From: Maribacter sp.
Lineage (GTDB): Bacteria; Bacteroidota; Bacteroidia; Flavobacteriales; Flavobacteriaceae
Reading direction: 5' to 3'
Assembly (NCBI GenBank): GCA_024643345.1
Contig: JAHENB010000064.1
Location: 1 to 64,000 of the forward strand
Length of the DNA: 64,000 bases
Positions 47,480 to 57,192 of this stretch are shown piece after piece; the stretch's first letter is position 1, and every line of letters starts with the position of its first letter. Below the pieces are notes generated by a model, which saw nothing but the letters and a program-made list of their open reading frames with translations, was not told the DNA's origin and did not search any database. The position numbers and the translations under genes were made by a program.

Positions 47480-49969
47480 ATGTTCGTATTAAAAAGAGAT
47501 GGTAGAAAAGAGCCGATGATGTTCGATAAGATCACGGCCCGGGTTCGCAAATTATGTTATGGCCTCAACGAGCGCGTAGACCCCATAAAGGTATCCATGC
47601 GCGTGATCGAAGGGCTTTATGATGGCGTTACGACCTCAGAATTGGATAATCTGGCAGCGGAAATAGCGGCCACCATGACCACTACCCATCCCGATTTCGC
47701 CAAATTGGCGGCCAGGATATCGGTCTCAAACCTTCACAAGAACACCAAAAAGTCTTTCTCGGAGACCATGAAAGACCTCTACGAATATGTAAACCCCAGA
47801 ACAGGAAAAAAGGCCCCCCTATTATCAGACGAGGTCTATGCCGTTATCGCTGAAAATGCAGATCAATTAGATTCGACTATCATTTACAACAGGGATTTCG
47901 GGTACGACTATTTCGGCTTTAAGACTTTGGAACGATCCTATTTATTAAAATTGAACGGGAATATCGCAGAACGTCCCCAACATATGCTCATGCGGGTAGC
48001 AGTAGGGATACACCTAGACGATATGGAGTCGGTAGTGGAAACCTATGAGCTCATGTCAAAAAAGTATTTTACACATGCTACGCCAACGCTATTCAATTCG
48101 GGCACCCCAAAACCACAAATGTCCTCGTGCTTCTTATTGGCCATGAAGGATGACAGTATTGATGGTATTTATGATACCCTGAAACAGACGGCCAAGATTT
48201 CGCAATCGGCAGGGGGCATAGGCCTGTCCATACACAACATTAGGGCAACGGGATCTTATATCGCGGGCACCAATGGAACATCCAATGGAATCGTTCCCAT
48301 GTTACAGGTTTTCAACGATACGGCACGATATGTAGATCAGGGCGGCGGAAAAAGAAAAGGCAGTTTCGCAATTTATGTAGAGCCATGGCATGCCGATATC
48401 TACGATTTCCTTGATTTGAAAAAAAATCATGGCAAGGAAGAAATGAGGGCCCGAGATCTTTTCTATGCGATGTGGATTCCTGATCTTTTCATGAAAAGGG
48501 TGGAAAACAATGAAGATTGGACCCTGATGTGCCCTAACGAATGCCCGGGGCTCTTTACCAATCATAGTGAGGCTTTTGAGGAACTTTATCTGGGCTATGA
48601 AGAAAAAGGAAAAGGCAGGAAAACCGTAAAGGCAAGGGAACTCTGGGAGAAAATATTGGAATCGCAAATCGAGACCGGCACACCTTATATGCTTTATAAA
48701 GATGCGGCCAATCGAAAAAGCAACCAGAAAAACTTGGGAACCATTCGTTCATCCAACCTATGTACCGAAATATTGGAATATACCTCGCCCGATGAGGTCG
48801 CGGTTTGCAATTTGGCTTCAATCGCCTTGCCCATGTTCTTAAAAAATGGCGAATTCGACCATAAAGAACTTTTTAGGGTCACCAAACGCGTCACCAAAAA
48901 CCTCAATAGGGTCATCGATAGAAACTATTATCCGGTTAAGGAGGCAGAAAATTCAAATATGCGCCATAGACCCATCGGACTAGGGGTTCAGGGCCTCGCC
49001 GATACCTTTATCATGCTGCGATTACCGTTCACCTGTGATGAGGCCAAAAAACTCAATCAAGAAATTTTCGAAACCCTTTATTTTGCTGCCGTTACCGCCT
49101 CCATGGAAGCCGCCAAGGAAGAAGGGGTGTATTCTTCCTATGAAGGATCGCCCATTTCCCAAGGCCTGTTCCAACACAACCTTTGGAACATTAAGGATGA
49201 GGAGCTATCAGGACGTTGGGATTGGGGCAAATTGCGTAAGGAAGTTAAAAAGCATGGTGTTCGAAATTCATTGTTGGTCGCCCCAATGCCTACCGCTTCC
49301 ACCTCTCAAATCTTAGGAAATAACGAATGTTTTGAACCTTATACTTCCAATATCTATACACGAAGGGTGCTCTCCGGAGAGTTCATTGTGGTAAACAAAC
49401 ACCTGCTCGAAGATTTGGTGGGCCTTGGCCTATGGAATGAAAACCTAAAGCAGGAATTGATGCGCGCCAATGGTTCTATACAACATATTGAAGTGATCCC
49501 CACCGAAATCAAGGAACTCTACAAGACTGTCTGGGAATTGAGCATGAAAGACATTATTGACATGAGCCGTCAACGTGGTTACTTCATCGATCAGAGCCAG
49601 TCGCTGAACCTGTTTATGGAAAACGCCAACTATTCCAAACTTACCTCCATGCATTTTTATGCCTGGAAAAGTGGCTTGAAGACCGGCATGTACTATTTAA
49701 GAACCAAAGCAGCGGTAGATGCCATTAAATTTACATTAGACAATACCAAGAAAAAGGAAGTGCCTGTTAGCGTAGCCGCTGAAGCCGAGGTGGCCGCAGC
49801 CACCTTACAGGCTCCGGATGCCTCCGCAGCCCTTAAAATGGAGCCTGCTCCAGTAATATCCACTTCTGAAATTGAAGTTGAACCCATGACCGAAGAGGAA
49901 ATGAAAGCCATGATCGCCAGGGCGAAAGAAGGCCAGGCAGATGATGACTGTTTAATGTGCGGGTCTTGA
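47480..49969 (+). CDS. nrdA: class Ia ribonucleotide reductase, large subunit
   Basis: The 829-aa NrdA reduces ribonucleoside diphosphates. Residues 1-90 are an ATP-cone ([17 protein letters not shown]), which gives dATP inhibition and ATP activation of overall activity. The active-site cysteines are in [27 protein letters not shown] (with the Asn, Cys and Glu set) and VAVCNLASI. The radical-transfer pair YY is in KTGMYYLRT. The tail ends DDDCLMCGS with a CxxC redox pair, joined by an Ala/Glu/Pro-rich linker (residues about 765-810) that is longer and more repetitive than usual. A perfect symmetric terminator follows. Confidence 0.97.
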   Translation: MFVLKRDGRKEPMMFDKITARVRKLCYGLNERVDPIKVSMRVIEGLYDGVTTSELDNLAAEIAATMTTTHPDFAKLAARISVSNLHKNTKKSFSETMKDLYEYVNPRTGKKAPLLSDEVYAVIAENADQLDSTIIYNRDFGYDYFGFKTLERSYLLKLNGNIAERPQHMLMRVAVGIHLDDMESVVETYELMSKKYFTHATPTLFNSGTPKPQMSSCFLLAMKDDSIDGIYDTLKQTAKISQSAGGIGLSIHNIRATGSYIAGTNGTSNGIVPMLQVFNDTARYVDQGGGKRKGSFAIYVEPWHADIYDFLDLKKNHGKEEMRARDLFYAMWIPDLFMKRVENNEDWTLMCPNECPGLFTNHSEAFEELYLGYEEKGKGRKTVKARELWEKILESQIETGTPYMLYKDAANRKSNQKNLGTIRSSNLCTEILEYTSPDEVAVCNLASIALPMFLKNGEFDHKELFRVTKRVTKNLNRVIDRNYYPVKEAENSNMRHRPIGLGVQGLADTFIMLRLPFTCDEAKKLNQEIFETLYFAAVTASMEAAKEEGVYSSYEGSPISQGLFQHNLWNIKDEELSGRWDWGKLRKEVKKHGVRNSLLVAPMPTASTSQILGNNECFEPYTSNIYTRRVLSGEFIVVNKHLLEDLVGLGLWNENLKQELMRANGSIQHIEVIPTEIKELYKTVWELSMKDIIDMSRQRGYFIDQSQSLNLFMENANYSKLTSMHFYAWKSGLKTGMYYLRTKAAVDAIKFTLDNTKKKEVPVSVAAEAEVAAATLQAPDASAALKMEPAPVISTSEIEVEPMTEEEMKAMIARAKEGQADDDCLMCGS

Positions 49970-49982
49970 CCCATAAAACTCA

Positions 49983-50018
49983 GCATAAAAAAACCGGCAA
50001 ATGCCGGTTTTTTTATGC
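49983..50018. terminator. perfect symmetric terminator after nrdA
   Basis: GCATAAAAAAACCGGC (49983-49998), an AAAT loop and its exact complement (50003-50018) form a 16-bp stem with an A-tract before and a T-tract after. It can end transcription from both strands. Confidence 0.9.
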
Positions 50019-50170
50019 TATCAAAGGTCTGTTTCAAAATTGAGGTAGTACAAGGACCGACCGGTTTAGAGAAAAAACCCAAAGAAAAGTTGATATTACG
50101 AATTGAGAAATTATTGCAGGGCCATAATGCATTTGGCCTTTTGGCCATGATCATGAAATTGCGGGAACTC

Positions 50171-50360
50171 CTAATTTTTAAAATATGGCCGAAGTACCAT
50201 AGCAGAAGAATAGGCCGCTATGTAAATCATCAAAATAAGAATGTAATTGTCCATAAAATGCCCCTTTATAAATGAATACTGAATTATATACGGTCCAAAT
50301 TAAAAAAAAGATTACCGTACTTATAAAAAAACGCCTTTTATTAAAAAAAAGTATCTGCAA
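50171..50360 (-). pseudogene. possible frameshifted small two-helix membrane protein
   Basis: On the minus strand a frame opens after a TAG with TTG at 50360, encoding a hydrophobic helix (FFISTVIFFLIWTVYNSVFIYKG). Near 50253 the plausible reading moves by one base into another frame, which begins MDNYILILMIYIAAYSS, a second clean helix, and ends LRPYFKN then TAG at 50171-50173. Joined, they give about 62 residues with two transmembrane helices. The other frame continuation (GAFYGQLHSYFDDL) has less protein character. This could be a decayed gene or a chance pair. Confidence 0.3.
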
Positions 50361-50461
50361 CTATGGACAATACAACTATTTTCCCAATTTTTTGTGGAAT
50401 TGCCATCCAAAGCGAGCAAATAACAATACTGCATGCTTGTAGTTATGCCCTTGAAAAGCCG

Positions 50462-50569
50462 TTAGGCCGATTTAAAAGACCTTGATTTTTTGATATAAAA
50501 TCGATAGGTCACTTTTGAAATCAATAACAGGGTTATATAGCCAAAAAGTAGGTAGTGATAAGGGTTCAT
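50462..50569 (-). CDS. candidate 35-aa membrane peptide
   Basis: ATG at 50569 opens MNPYHYLLFGYITLLLISK followed by VTYRFYIKKSRSFKSA and a TAA at 50462-50464. It has one hydrophobic helix and a basic end. In-frame sense sequence continues a few codons upstream of the ATG, so it may instead be the remnant of a longer gene. No family is recognised. Confidence 0.2.
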   Translation of the reverse strand: MNPYHYLLFGYITLLLISKVTYRFYIKKSRSFKSA

Positions 50570-50909
50570 ACCCAAAGAACGGCAATCGCGGTATAAATCT
50601 TACAAGGACAGTGTGCAGTATGTCGAAAACCGTCCATTTTTTCGATAAACGACATCACAACGGAAAAATACATCCGTTAAACGGTATTCTGGAAGATAAT
50701 GAACAGCGAAATTTTGGTCCCATGAACATGACCTACCAAAAAGGACGGGCAATATTCTACGCAAAATATGTCAACCCGAGCAGCTTTTATGCTTTACGAA
50801 AAAAACCGAACTAGAAGGTGTTCCAGCTAATGGCTACAAATAAGATTATCATTGGCTTCTTTACAATGGCCCCTATCGTCCTAAAGCTTCCGTAGCCAAA
50901 ACCATCTCC

Positions 50910-51824
50910 CTACATAAATGAATCCACTTCCTTATAGGCATCGATGACTGCAAGTTCCCCTGACTTCCCGGTCATGGAATTGCCATGCTCCATTCCTAGA
51001 ACACCTTGGAACCCTTTGCCATGAATGAATTTGAACACATTCTTGTAGTTGATTTCCCCTGTTGTGGGCTCTTTGCGTCCCGGATTATCTCCAATCTGGA
51101 TATAAGCGATTTCATCCCAGGCAAGGTCCATATTATGGATGAGATGCCCTTCATTTTTCTGCATATGATAGATGTCGTACAGTATTTTACAGGATGGACT
51201 ATTGACGCCCTTACAAATTAAGTAAGTCTGTTCAGAGGTACGCAAATATAGATCCGGAGAGTCGGAAAGCGGTTCAAGTACCATTACCAGTCCATGGGGT
51301 TCAAGAATTTCAGCCCCTTTTCGCAGGGCCTCGATCACATTCGCATTCTGGATTCCGATGGGCAAGTTTCGTTCAAATCCTCCTGGGACTACGGTCATCC
51401 ACTTGGCATTCACACGTTTGGCCACCTCAACGGCCTTTTTACAGCCTTCTACAAAGACATCGACATATTCTTGCTTACCGGCCGCCAATGTATTGGCCAT
51501 ATTACCACCCTTGTCGATTACAAAGACACCCATGGTCATGTTATGACGTGCGAGTGTTTCACCTATTTTGGTCTGCATTGCAACATCCCGGCCCATCATG
51601 CCATTGTCCTCGAAGGCGGTAAATCCCTGATCCGCCATAAAATCGATCTGTGCAATCGGATCCTCCCCTGCATGTTCTTTGAACATCCCTAAATGAGGGG
51701 CATAATTGAGATTGAACTGATGTTTCATCATTTTGGATGTGTCGGCCGCAATGGAATATGCCCCGCCCAGTGATAAGGCACCGCTGGTAAGTACCGATTT
51801 TTGAATAAAGTTTCTTCTTTTCAA
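50910..51824 (-). CDS. Tat-exported hydroxypyruvate-isomerase-like TIM-barrel protein
   Basis: This 304-aa protein has a twin-arginine signal (MKRRNFIQKSVLTSGALSLGG, with cleavage near residue 27). It has a xylose-isomerase-like TIM barrel: LNYAPHLGMF at the start, VLEPLSDSPDLYL with a putative catalytic Glu, LYDIYHMQKNEG with metal-binding Asp and His, and LGMEHGNSMTG at the C-terminal end of the barrel. It is the last gene of the operon GMC - subunit 3 - isomerase. In the periplasm it would act on the product of the dehydrogenase, for example by isomerising or hydrating a 3-keto sugar; that is inference. Confidence 0.88.
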   Translation of the reverse strand: MKRRNFIQKSVLTSGALSLGGAYSIAADTSKMMKHQFNLNYAPHLGMFKEHAGEDPIAQIDFMADQGFTAFEDNGMMGRDVAMQTKIGETLARHNMTMGVFVIDKGGNMANTLAAGKQEYVDVFVEGCKKAVEVAKRVNAKWMTVVPGGFERNLPIGIQNANVIEALRKGAEILEPHGLVMVLEPLSDSPDLYLRTSEQTYLICKGVNSPSCKILYDIYHMQKNEGHLIHNMDLAWDEIAYIQIGDNPGRKEPTTGEINYKNVFKFIHGKGFQGVLGMEHGNSMTGKSGELAVIDAYKEVDSFM

Positions 51825-51833
51825 AATATCTGT

Positions 51834-52481
51834 TTATATCGACCAGGCTTTCCCTCCGGTCAATTCCTGTACTTCACCGCAGGCGATATATTCGCCAGGA
51901 ACCGGAAGGTAGGCCAAAACCTCTTCCCCTACGTATTCAGAGGTCTTATAGCCCCATATGGTCATTTGCCTGAGGTTATCCGCAAAGGCGTATCGGGATA
52001 TTCCTTCTTCCAAAGTAGTTTCGTTGCCTTCCATCATCGCTTGGGTATAGCTTTCTATGGCTTCCATATTGCTCAGCTTTTCATCTTTGGTAACCTTTAA
52101 GGCATCGGCCAAAGTAGCTTCCAATTCCTTCGATGTCAGATCACCAGCTTTATCCTTACCAGCATCCTTCAATGCCTTGTCAAAAAACTTGCCCATCGCC
52201 ATTCTCATGAAGTCTTTTTGCTGTGGCTCCATGGCCTGGTTCGCAAATCGGTCGATAAAGACATCGACCTGCATTTCCGAAGCAGACGGCGTATCGGTCT
52301 TTGGCAAAATGATATCGACCAATTGCGACAATGCAATGGCTTCATCCTGTGCAAAGAATTCCGGTGCCCATGATAGGACCACCTCCTTTTTGCAACTTTG
52401 AACAATGCTTAACAAGGTCGGGGTGGCAATGGTGTATCCCATGGCCAGCCCCATGTTCCTAAGTGCTTTTCTTCTATCCAT
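51834..52481 (-). CDS. gluconate 2-dehydrogenase subunit 3-like protein (Tat-exported)
   Basis: This 215-aa protein has a twin-arginine signal (MDRRKALRNMGLAMGYTI) followed by Cys30 in a lipobox-like VQSC. The mature part is helical, with the family segment DIILPKTDTPSASEMQVDVFIDRF and an acidic middle. Subunit 3 proteins partner GMC flavoproteins and, through their Tat signal, carry them into the periplasm. Its ATG overlaps the GMC stop in TAATG, so the two are translationally coupled. It is the only subunit-3 gene in the window. Confidence 0.92.
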   Translation of the reverse strand: MDRRKALRNMGLAMGYTIATPTLLSIVQSCKKEVVLSWAPEFFAQDEAIALSQLVDIILPKTDTPSASEMQVDVFIDRFANQAMEPQQKDFMRMAMGKFFDKALKDAGKDKAGDLTSKELEATLADALKVTKDEKLSNMEAIESYTQAMMEGNETTLEEGISRYAFADNLRQMTIWGYKTSEYVGEEVLAYLPVPGEYIACGEVQELTGGKAWSI

Positions 52482-54193
52482 TATATTGTTCCTTTTTTAA
52501 GTTCTTTAACAGCGTGATCGGCGGCCCTAGCGGTGAAGGCCATATAGGTCAATGAGGGATTTACACAACTGGCAGACGCCATAAAAGCTCCGTCGGTCAC
52601 ATAAACATTGGAGACTTCGTGAACCTGGTTGTTGCCATTGAGAACCGAGGTTTTACGATCACGGCCCATGCGCGCGGTACCCATCTCGTGGATGCCAAGA
52701 CCCAGAGCCCCAGGTCTGTCATAGGGTTCAACATCGCGAAGACCGGCTTTTTCAAGCATCTCCACGGCAGATTCTTTCATGTCTTTACGCATGTTCCATT
52801 CGTTTTCTTTGAATTCCGCGTCAAAAGTAACCGTGGGCAAGCCCCAACCATCCAATTTGTCGTAATCCAAGGTCATTCTATTCTCCTCGTAGGGCAATAC
52901 TTCCCCGAACCCTGTCATTCCAAAGGTCCATCCACCTGGCTTAAGGAGGGCATCTTTTAAGTCCTTCCCGTATGACAGCTCGGCAACGGAATCTTCCCAA
53001 TTACCCCTTGAGGCCCCACCTTGATAGCCAAAACCCCGTTTGTAATCAGAGCGATTGGAATCGCCGCCCAAATTTCGGAATCTTGGCAAATAAATACCGT
53101 TGGGTTTTCTTCCTTTATAATATTTATCCTCAAAACCATCGAACTTTCCAGAGGCTCCTACGCCCAAATGGTGGTCCATGATGTTTCTTCCAAGCTGATC
53201 CGAGTCATTACCCATTCCGTTTGGAAAACGATCCGATTTTGATTGCATCAAAATGGAAGTTGAAGCAATGGCAGAGGCACAGAGAAAAATCACCTTGGCC
53301 TTAAACTCGTAAGCCTCCTTGGTGACCCTGTCGATGACCTTTACCCCCGTTGCTTTTTTGGTATTTGGGTCATAGATGATTTCATGTACAATAGAATCTG
53401 GCCGAAGGGTCATATTACCGGTCCTCTCCGCGGCCGGCAAAGTCGAAGAAAGACTGCTGAAGTAAGCACCGAACGGACAGCCTCTGATACATCGATTTCG
53501 ATACATACAATGGCTACGCCCATCAAATTCCTTGTTTCCGGTCAAATGCGCTACCCTTCCGGCAGTCACCACGCGTCCGTCAAAATTTTCAGCTACTTTT
53601 TCACGAAAATGTTGTTCCACACAATTCAGGTCCATCATGGGCAAAAAATTACTGTCAGGTAATTGGGGGAGCCCTAAGGGTTCTCCGCTTACGCCGATAA
53701 AATTTTCCACCTTTTCGTACCAAGGGGCAATATCTTTATATCTAACCGGCCAATCGACCGCAATTTTCTCACGTTGGTTGGCCGTGAAATCGATATCGCT
53801 CCAGCGATAGGATTGGCGGCCCCATTGTAATGAACGTCCACCTACATGATAGCCACGCATCCAATCGAAGCGCTTTATTTCATTATAAGGATGTTCCAAG
53901 TCATTCACAAACCACATTTTACTGGCGGCATTGGTCGTATATCCTGTTCTGTCCTGTTTTAATTGTTTGGCCTTTTCCTCCACCGATATTTGACCCTTCA
54001 ATGGAAAATCCCAATCATCCATGTTGGCAGTTTCATAGTCTTCGATATGCTTTACCATTCTCCCACGCTCCAAGACCAGCGTCTTCAGTCCGTTTTCGCA
54101 AAGTTCCTTGGCTGCCCAACCTCCACTAATCCCAGTACCCACAACAATCGCATCGTACGACCCCTGTTCTTCATTGTAATAAAATTTGTTCAT
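52481..54193 (-). CDS. GMC family FAD-dependent oxidoreductase, copy 1
   Basis: This 570-aa protein has the FAD-binding VVGTGISGGWAAKEL near residue 17 and the GMC signature with the strand VLERGRMVKHIEDY. A cysteine group lies at 229, 235 and 239 (HCMYRNRCIRGCPFGA), where family members such as FAD glucose dehydrogenase hold an iron-sulfur cluster. The active-site His is in GLGIHEMGTARMG and the Asn in CVNPSLTYMA near the end. It has no signal peptide of its own, so it probably leaves the cell attached to the Tat-exported subunit 3. Members oxidise a sugar hydroxyl, here likely C3 of a glycoside. It is divergent from the next operon across 231 bp. Confidence 0.92.
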   Translation of the reverse strand: MNKFYYNEEQGSYDAIVVGTGISGGWAAKELCENGLKTLVLERGRMVKHIEDYETANMDDWDFPLKGQISVEEKAKQLKQDRTGYTTNAASKMWFVNDLEHPYNEIKRFDWMRGYHVGGRSLQWGRQSYRWSDIDFTANQREKIAVDWPVRYKDIAPWYEKVENFIGVSGEPLGLPQLPDSNFLPMMDLNCVEQHFREKVAENFDGRVVTAGRVAHLTGNKEFDGRSHCMYRNRCIRGCPFGAYFSSLSSTLPAAERTGNMTLRPDSIVHEIIYDPNTKKATGVKVIDRVTKEAYEFKAKVIFLCASAIASTSILMQSKSDRFPNGMGNDSDQLGRNIMDHHLGVGASGKFDGFEDKYYKGRKPNGIYLPRFRNLGGDSNRSDYKRGFGYQGGASRGNWEDSVAELSYGKDLKDALLKPGGWTFGMTGFGEVLPYEENRMTLDYDKLDGWGLPTVTFDAEFKENEWNMRKDMKESAVEMLEKAGLRDVEPYDRPGALGLGIHEMGTARMGRDRKTSVLNGNNQVHEVSNVYVTDGAFMASASCVNPSLTYMAFTARAADHAVKELKKGTI

Positions 54194-54424
54194 GTATCGA
54201 ATTGTTTAGATTCTAAATTTATTAAATATTAATTTAATTTTCTACATTTAAACGCCGTTCCCTTTAAAGAATTCTTTGGTTAATCTCGGATAATTCAAAG
54301 AATTGGGAATTAAACCTAAGCACTGGATATCAATATTAAAAACATAAACTGCTGACGGATAAGTCTTAGCGACAAAAGCAAAGGTGGTTCAATAAATATC
54401 CCAGAACTTTTAATTTTTCCAGTT

Positions 54425-55420
54425 ATGAAACGCAGAAATTTTATTTTGAACGGCTCCCAAGCGGGAATCGCCCTTTCTCTGCTGGGCATGAACGCTTGTA
54501 AAGAGTCGAAAAAAACGCCAACGGATAATGAATCACAACCAGATAAGATAGTGCAAACCCAGGAACCCTTCTTTAAATTGTCTTTGGCACAATGGAGTAT
54601 ACACAACATGATCCGTGACAATGGGGTTGACCCTTATACCTTTGCGGAGAAAGCCAAAAATTGGGGATTTACGGGTTTGGAATATGTTAGTCAGTTATAC
54701 AATCCCGAGCTAGAGGACGCGGGATACTCCGAAGAAGCCATGGCCTCTTTCGTATCAAAATCGAATGCCGAAGCCCAAAAACACGGATTGCAGAACGTAT
54801 TGATCATGATCGATGGTCAAGGCAATTTGGCGGTTTCCGACCCAAAGGAACGCACCGAAGCCGTAGAAAGGCATTTTAAATGGGTCGATGCCGCCGCGGC
54901 AATGGGATGCCACGCCATTAGGGTAAATCTTGCCGGAAGCAACCTGCCCGATGAATGGCGAAAAAATGCTGTCGACGGACTTTCCAAACTGGCAACCTAT
55001 GCAAAAGACAAGAATATCAATATCATCGTGGAAAACCATGGGGGCCTATCATCCAATGCTGCCATGTTAGTGGAGGTAATGAAAATGGTGGCTATGGACA
55101 ACTGTGGCACCTTGCCCGATTTCGGAAATTTTTGTATCAAACGCAAAGCCGATGGCTCTGGTTGTGAAGAAATGTACGATATTTATAAGGGCGTTTCAGA
55201 ATTGATGCCCTTTGCAAAGGCGGTGAGCGCCAAATCCCATGATTTTGACGATGCAGGGAACGAGCGGGAAATCGATTATGTGAAAATGCTCCAAATCGTC
55301 AAGGATAATGGTTATTCAGGTTTTATTGGAGTTGAATATGAAGGAAACGAAATCTCTGAGGAAGCCGGAATCATTGCCACAAGGGATTTGATGCTGAGAG
55401 CCGCATCGAAATTGCGTTAA
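54425..55420 (+). CDS. exported sugar phosphate isomerase/epimerase-like TIM-barrel protein
   Basis: This 331-aa protein starts MKRRNFILNGSQAGIALSLL, a twin-arginine signal, and reaches Cys25 (MNAC), so it may be a Tat-exported lipoprotein. The xylose-isomerase-like barrel has metal ligands in IIVENHGG (Glu), LPDFGNF (Asp), AKSHDFDD (His) and GVEYEGNE (Glu). In sugar 3-dehydrogenase loci such proteins act as epimerase, isomerase or hydratase on the keto product. It heads an operon with DinB, MFS and Gfo/Idh genes, divergent from GMC copy 1. Confidence 0.9.
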   Translation: MKRRNFILNGSQAGIALSLLGMNACKESKKTPTDNESQPDKIVQTQEPFFKLSLAQWSIHNMIRDNGVDPYTFAEKAKNWGFTGLEYVSQLYNPELEDAGYSEEAMASFVSKSNAEAQKHGLQNVLIMIDGQGNLAVSDPKERTEAVERHFKWVDAAAAMGCHAIRVNLAGSNLPDEWRKNAVDGLSKLATYAKDKNINIIVENHGGLSSNAAMLVEVMKMVAMDNCGTLPDFGNFCIKRKADGSGCEEMYDIYKGVSELMPFAKAVSAKSHDFDDAGNEREIDYVKMLQIVKDNGYSGFIGVEYEGNEISEEAGIIATRDLMLRAASKLR

Positions 55421-55449
55421 CGCCAAACCACAAATACACGTCTAACCAA

Positions 55450-55899
55450 GTGAGAGTCTTTATCAACCAACTATTCGATTATAACTTCTACTGCAACAAA
55501 AAACTGATCGAGGCTTGCAATGCTTTGGAAATAGTACCTGCTAAAAGTGTGGAACTCTTTAGCCATGTGCTCAACGCACACCATATATGGAATGCACGTG
55601 TGATGGGCAAACCACCTCAATATGGGGTATTCGAAATCCATGAGGTGAAGGCGTGGGGAGACATACACTATGAAAATCAAAGGGCCTCCTTTGAAATCGT
55701 TACCAATTCGGATATTGAAGATTTTGACAAACGTATCGATTATGAGAATTCCGAAGGCAGGCTTTTCACCGATACCCTGAAAGATATCCTATTTCACATC
55801 GTAAACCATTCTACACACCATAGGGGACAGATTTCAATGGACTTCAGGGCCAACGGCCTTGAACCCATCCCTTTGGATTATATTTACTATAAACGATAA
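55450..55899 (+). CDS. DinB family protein
   Basis: This 149-aa protein starts at a GTG (55450), 29 bp after the isomerase stop. It is a four-helix DinB/YfiT-type metal-binding bundle. The likely ligands are His43 in the SHVLNAHHIWNARVMG segment and the two His of VNHSTHHRGQ near residue 125. Members transfer thiols or hydrolyse small molecules, but most are unassigned. Its place between a sugar isomerase and a transporter is unexpected for a housekeeping enzyme and suggests a role in the same pathway. Confidence 0.88.
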   Translation: MRVFINQLFDYNFYCNKKLIEACNALEIVPAKSVELFSHVLNAHHIWNARVMGKPPQYGVFEIHEVKAWGDIHYENQRASFEIVTNSDIEDFDKRIDYENSEGRLFTDTLKDILFHIVNHSTHHRGQISMDFRANGLEPIPLDYIYYKR

Positions 55900-55910
55900 G
55901 GGAAGCGCCA

Positions 55911-57137
55911 ATGAAAAATTCGGTACGTACACAACTCTCGGCAATGATGTTTTTGGAATTCTTTATCTGGGGAAGCTGGTTTGTTACCATGGGGATTTAC
56001 CTTCCGAACACATTAAATTCCTCTGATCCAGAAATAGGTCTCGCGTATTCCACACAGTCTTGGGGTGCCATCTTTGCCCCTTTCGTAATCGGCTTGATCG
56101 CCGATCGCTATTTTAATGCCGAACGTATTTTAGGGGTGCTGCATTTGTTGGGCGCCATTTTGATGTACCTTCTGTATACCACTGATGATTTTTCATTTTT
56201 TTTCCCCTATTTATTGGCCTACATGATTATGTACATGTCTACTTTGGCTTTGGTCAATTCAGTATCGTTCAATCAGATGAAAGATCCTGCCAAGGAATTT
56301 TCTTTTGTCCGAGTTTTCGGGACCCTGGGTTGGATCGCTTCCGGACTGCTCATCAGTTATTTTGGCTGGGATTCCCAGGAAGGCATTGCCGATGGCATTT
56401 TGAGAAATACCTTTTTAATGTCGTCGATATCTTCGCTTATTTTGGGGATATTCAGCTTTACCTTGCCCAAAACACCCCCAAGGGCCGACCGTTCAAAAAA
56501 AATAACACTTTCTGAAATATTGGGTCTGGAGGCCTTGGCCCTATTGAAGGATCGTAACTTTTTGATTTTTTTCCTGGCTTCCGTATTGATCTGCATCCCA
56601 CTGGCTTTTTATTATCAACATGCCGGGCAATTTTTGGGTGAAGTAGGTCTTTCCAATCCTGCAGGAAAAATGACCATTGGGCAGATATCTGAGATTCTTT
56701 TTATGCTATTGTTGCCTTTTTTCTTCAAAAGATTCGGTTTTAAAAAAACCATATTGATCGCCATGTTCGCTTGGGCCTTGCGTTATTCCCTTTTCGCCTA
56801 TGGCAATTCAGGCGCCCTAACCTATCTGCTGCTCATAGGAATTGCGCTACATGGTATTTGTTATGATTTTTTCTTTGTGTCGGGCCAGATCTATACCGAT
56901 AGTAAAGCCGGCCCAACCTATAAGAGTGCCGCCCAGGGATTGATTACTCTGGCCACCTATGGGATCGGTATGCTGATGGGTTTTTGGTTCGCCGGAAGAA
57001 TCACCAATGCCTATCTTTTGGTAGATAAAGGCCACGACTGGCAATCGATATGGTATTATCCCGCTGCCTTTGCGGTTCTGGTACTTCTTTTGTTCGCACT
57101 TTTATTTAAAAATGAGAAAATCGCGTATAAATCTTAG
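55911..57137 (+). CDS. MFS transporter of the nucleoside permease (NupG/Nuc_H_symport) type
   Basis: This 408-aa inner-membrane protein has about 12 helices. Family features are LSAMMFLEFFIWGSWFVTMG in helix 1, FAPFVIGLIADRYFNAERI in helices 2-3, a long cytoplasmic centre (TPPRADRSKKI) and IALHGICYDFFFVSGQIYTD in the second half. NupG members import nucleosides, but this branch in Bacteroidota sits with Gfo/Idh and TIM-barrel sugar genes and may import a sugar derivative. The 55-bp gap to the next gene is short enough for one transcript. Confidence 0.9.
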   Translation: MKNSVRTQLSAMMFLEFFIWGSWFVTMGIYLPNTLNSSDPEIGLAYSTQSWGAIFAPFVIGLIADRYFNAERILGVLHLLGAILMYLLYTTDDFSFFFPYLLAYMIMYMSTLALVNSVSFNQMKDPAKEFSFVRVFGTLGWIASGLLISYFGWDSQEGIADGILRNTFLMSSISSLILGIFSFTLPKTPPRADRSKKITLSEILGLEALALLKDRNFLIFFLASVLICIPLAFYYQHAGQFLGEVGLSNPAGKMTIGQISEILFMLLLPFFFKRFGFKKTILIAMFAWALRYSLFAYGNSGALTYLLLIGIALHGICYDFFFVSGQIYTDSKAGPTYKSAAQGLITLATYGIGMLMGFWFAGRITNAYLLVDKGHDWQSIWYYPAAFAVLVLLLFALLFKNEKIAYKS

Positions 57138-57192
57138 ATTTTTTATATAAATTGAAAATCATAATTTCTTAATATTTCAAAAATTACAATCC

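Larger units (their letters stand above)
50019..50909. other. gene-poor stretch between nrdA and the sugar-oxidation locus
   Basis: About 890 bp with no confidently coding gene. It contains the two doubtful small membrane frames on the minus strand described separately and an uninterrupted 99-codon plus-strand frame (50515-50814) without start signal, hydrophobic segment or family resemblance, which I regard as chance. The stretch looks like a site where genes have decayed. Confidence 0.5.

Noticed and set aside
50515-50814. A 99-codon plus-strand frame in the gene-poor stretch.
   Set aside because: It has no hydrophobic segment, no family motif and no promoter; it is charged throughout in an uncharacteristic way. 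It is antisense to the 35-aa candidate over part of its length.
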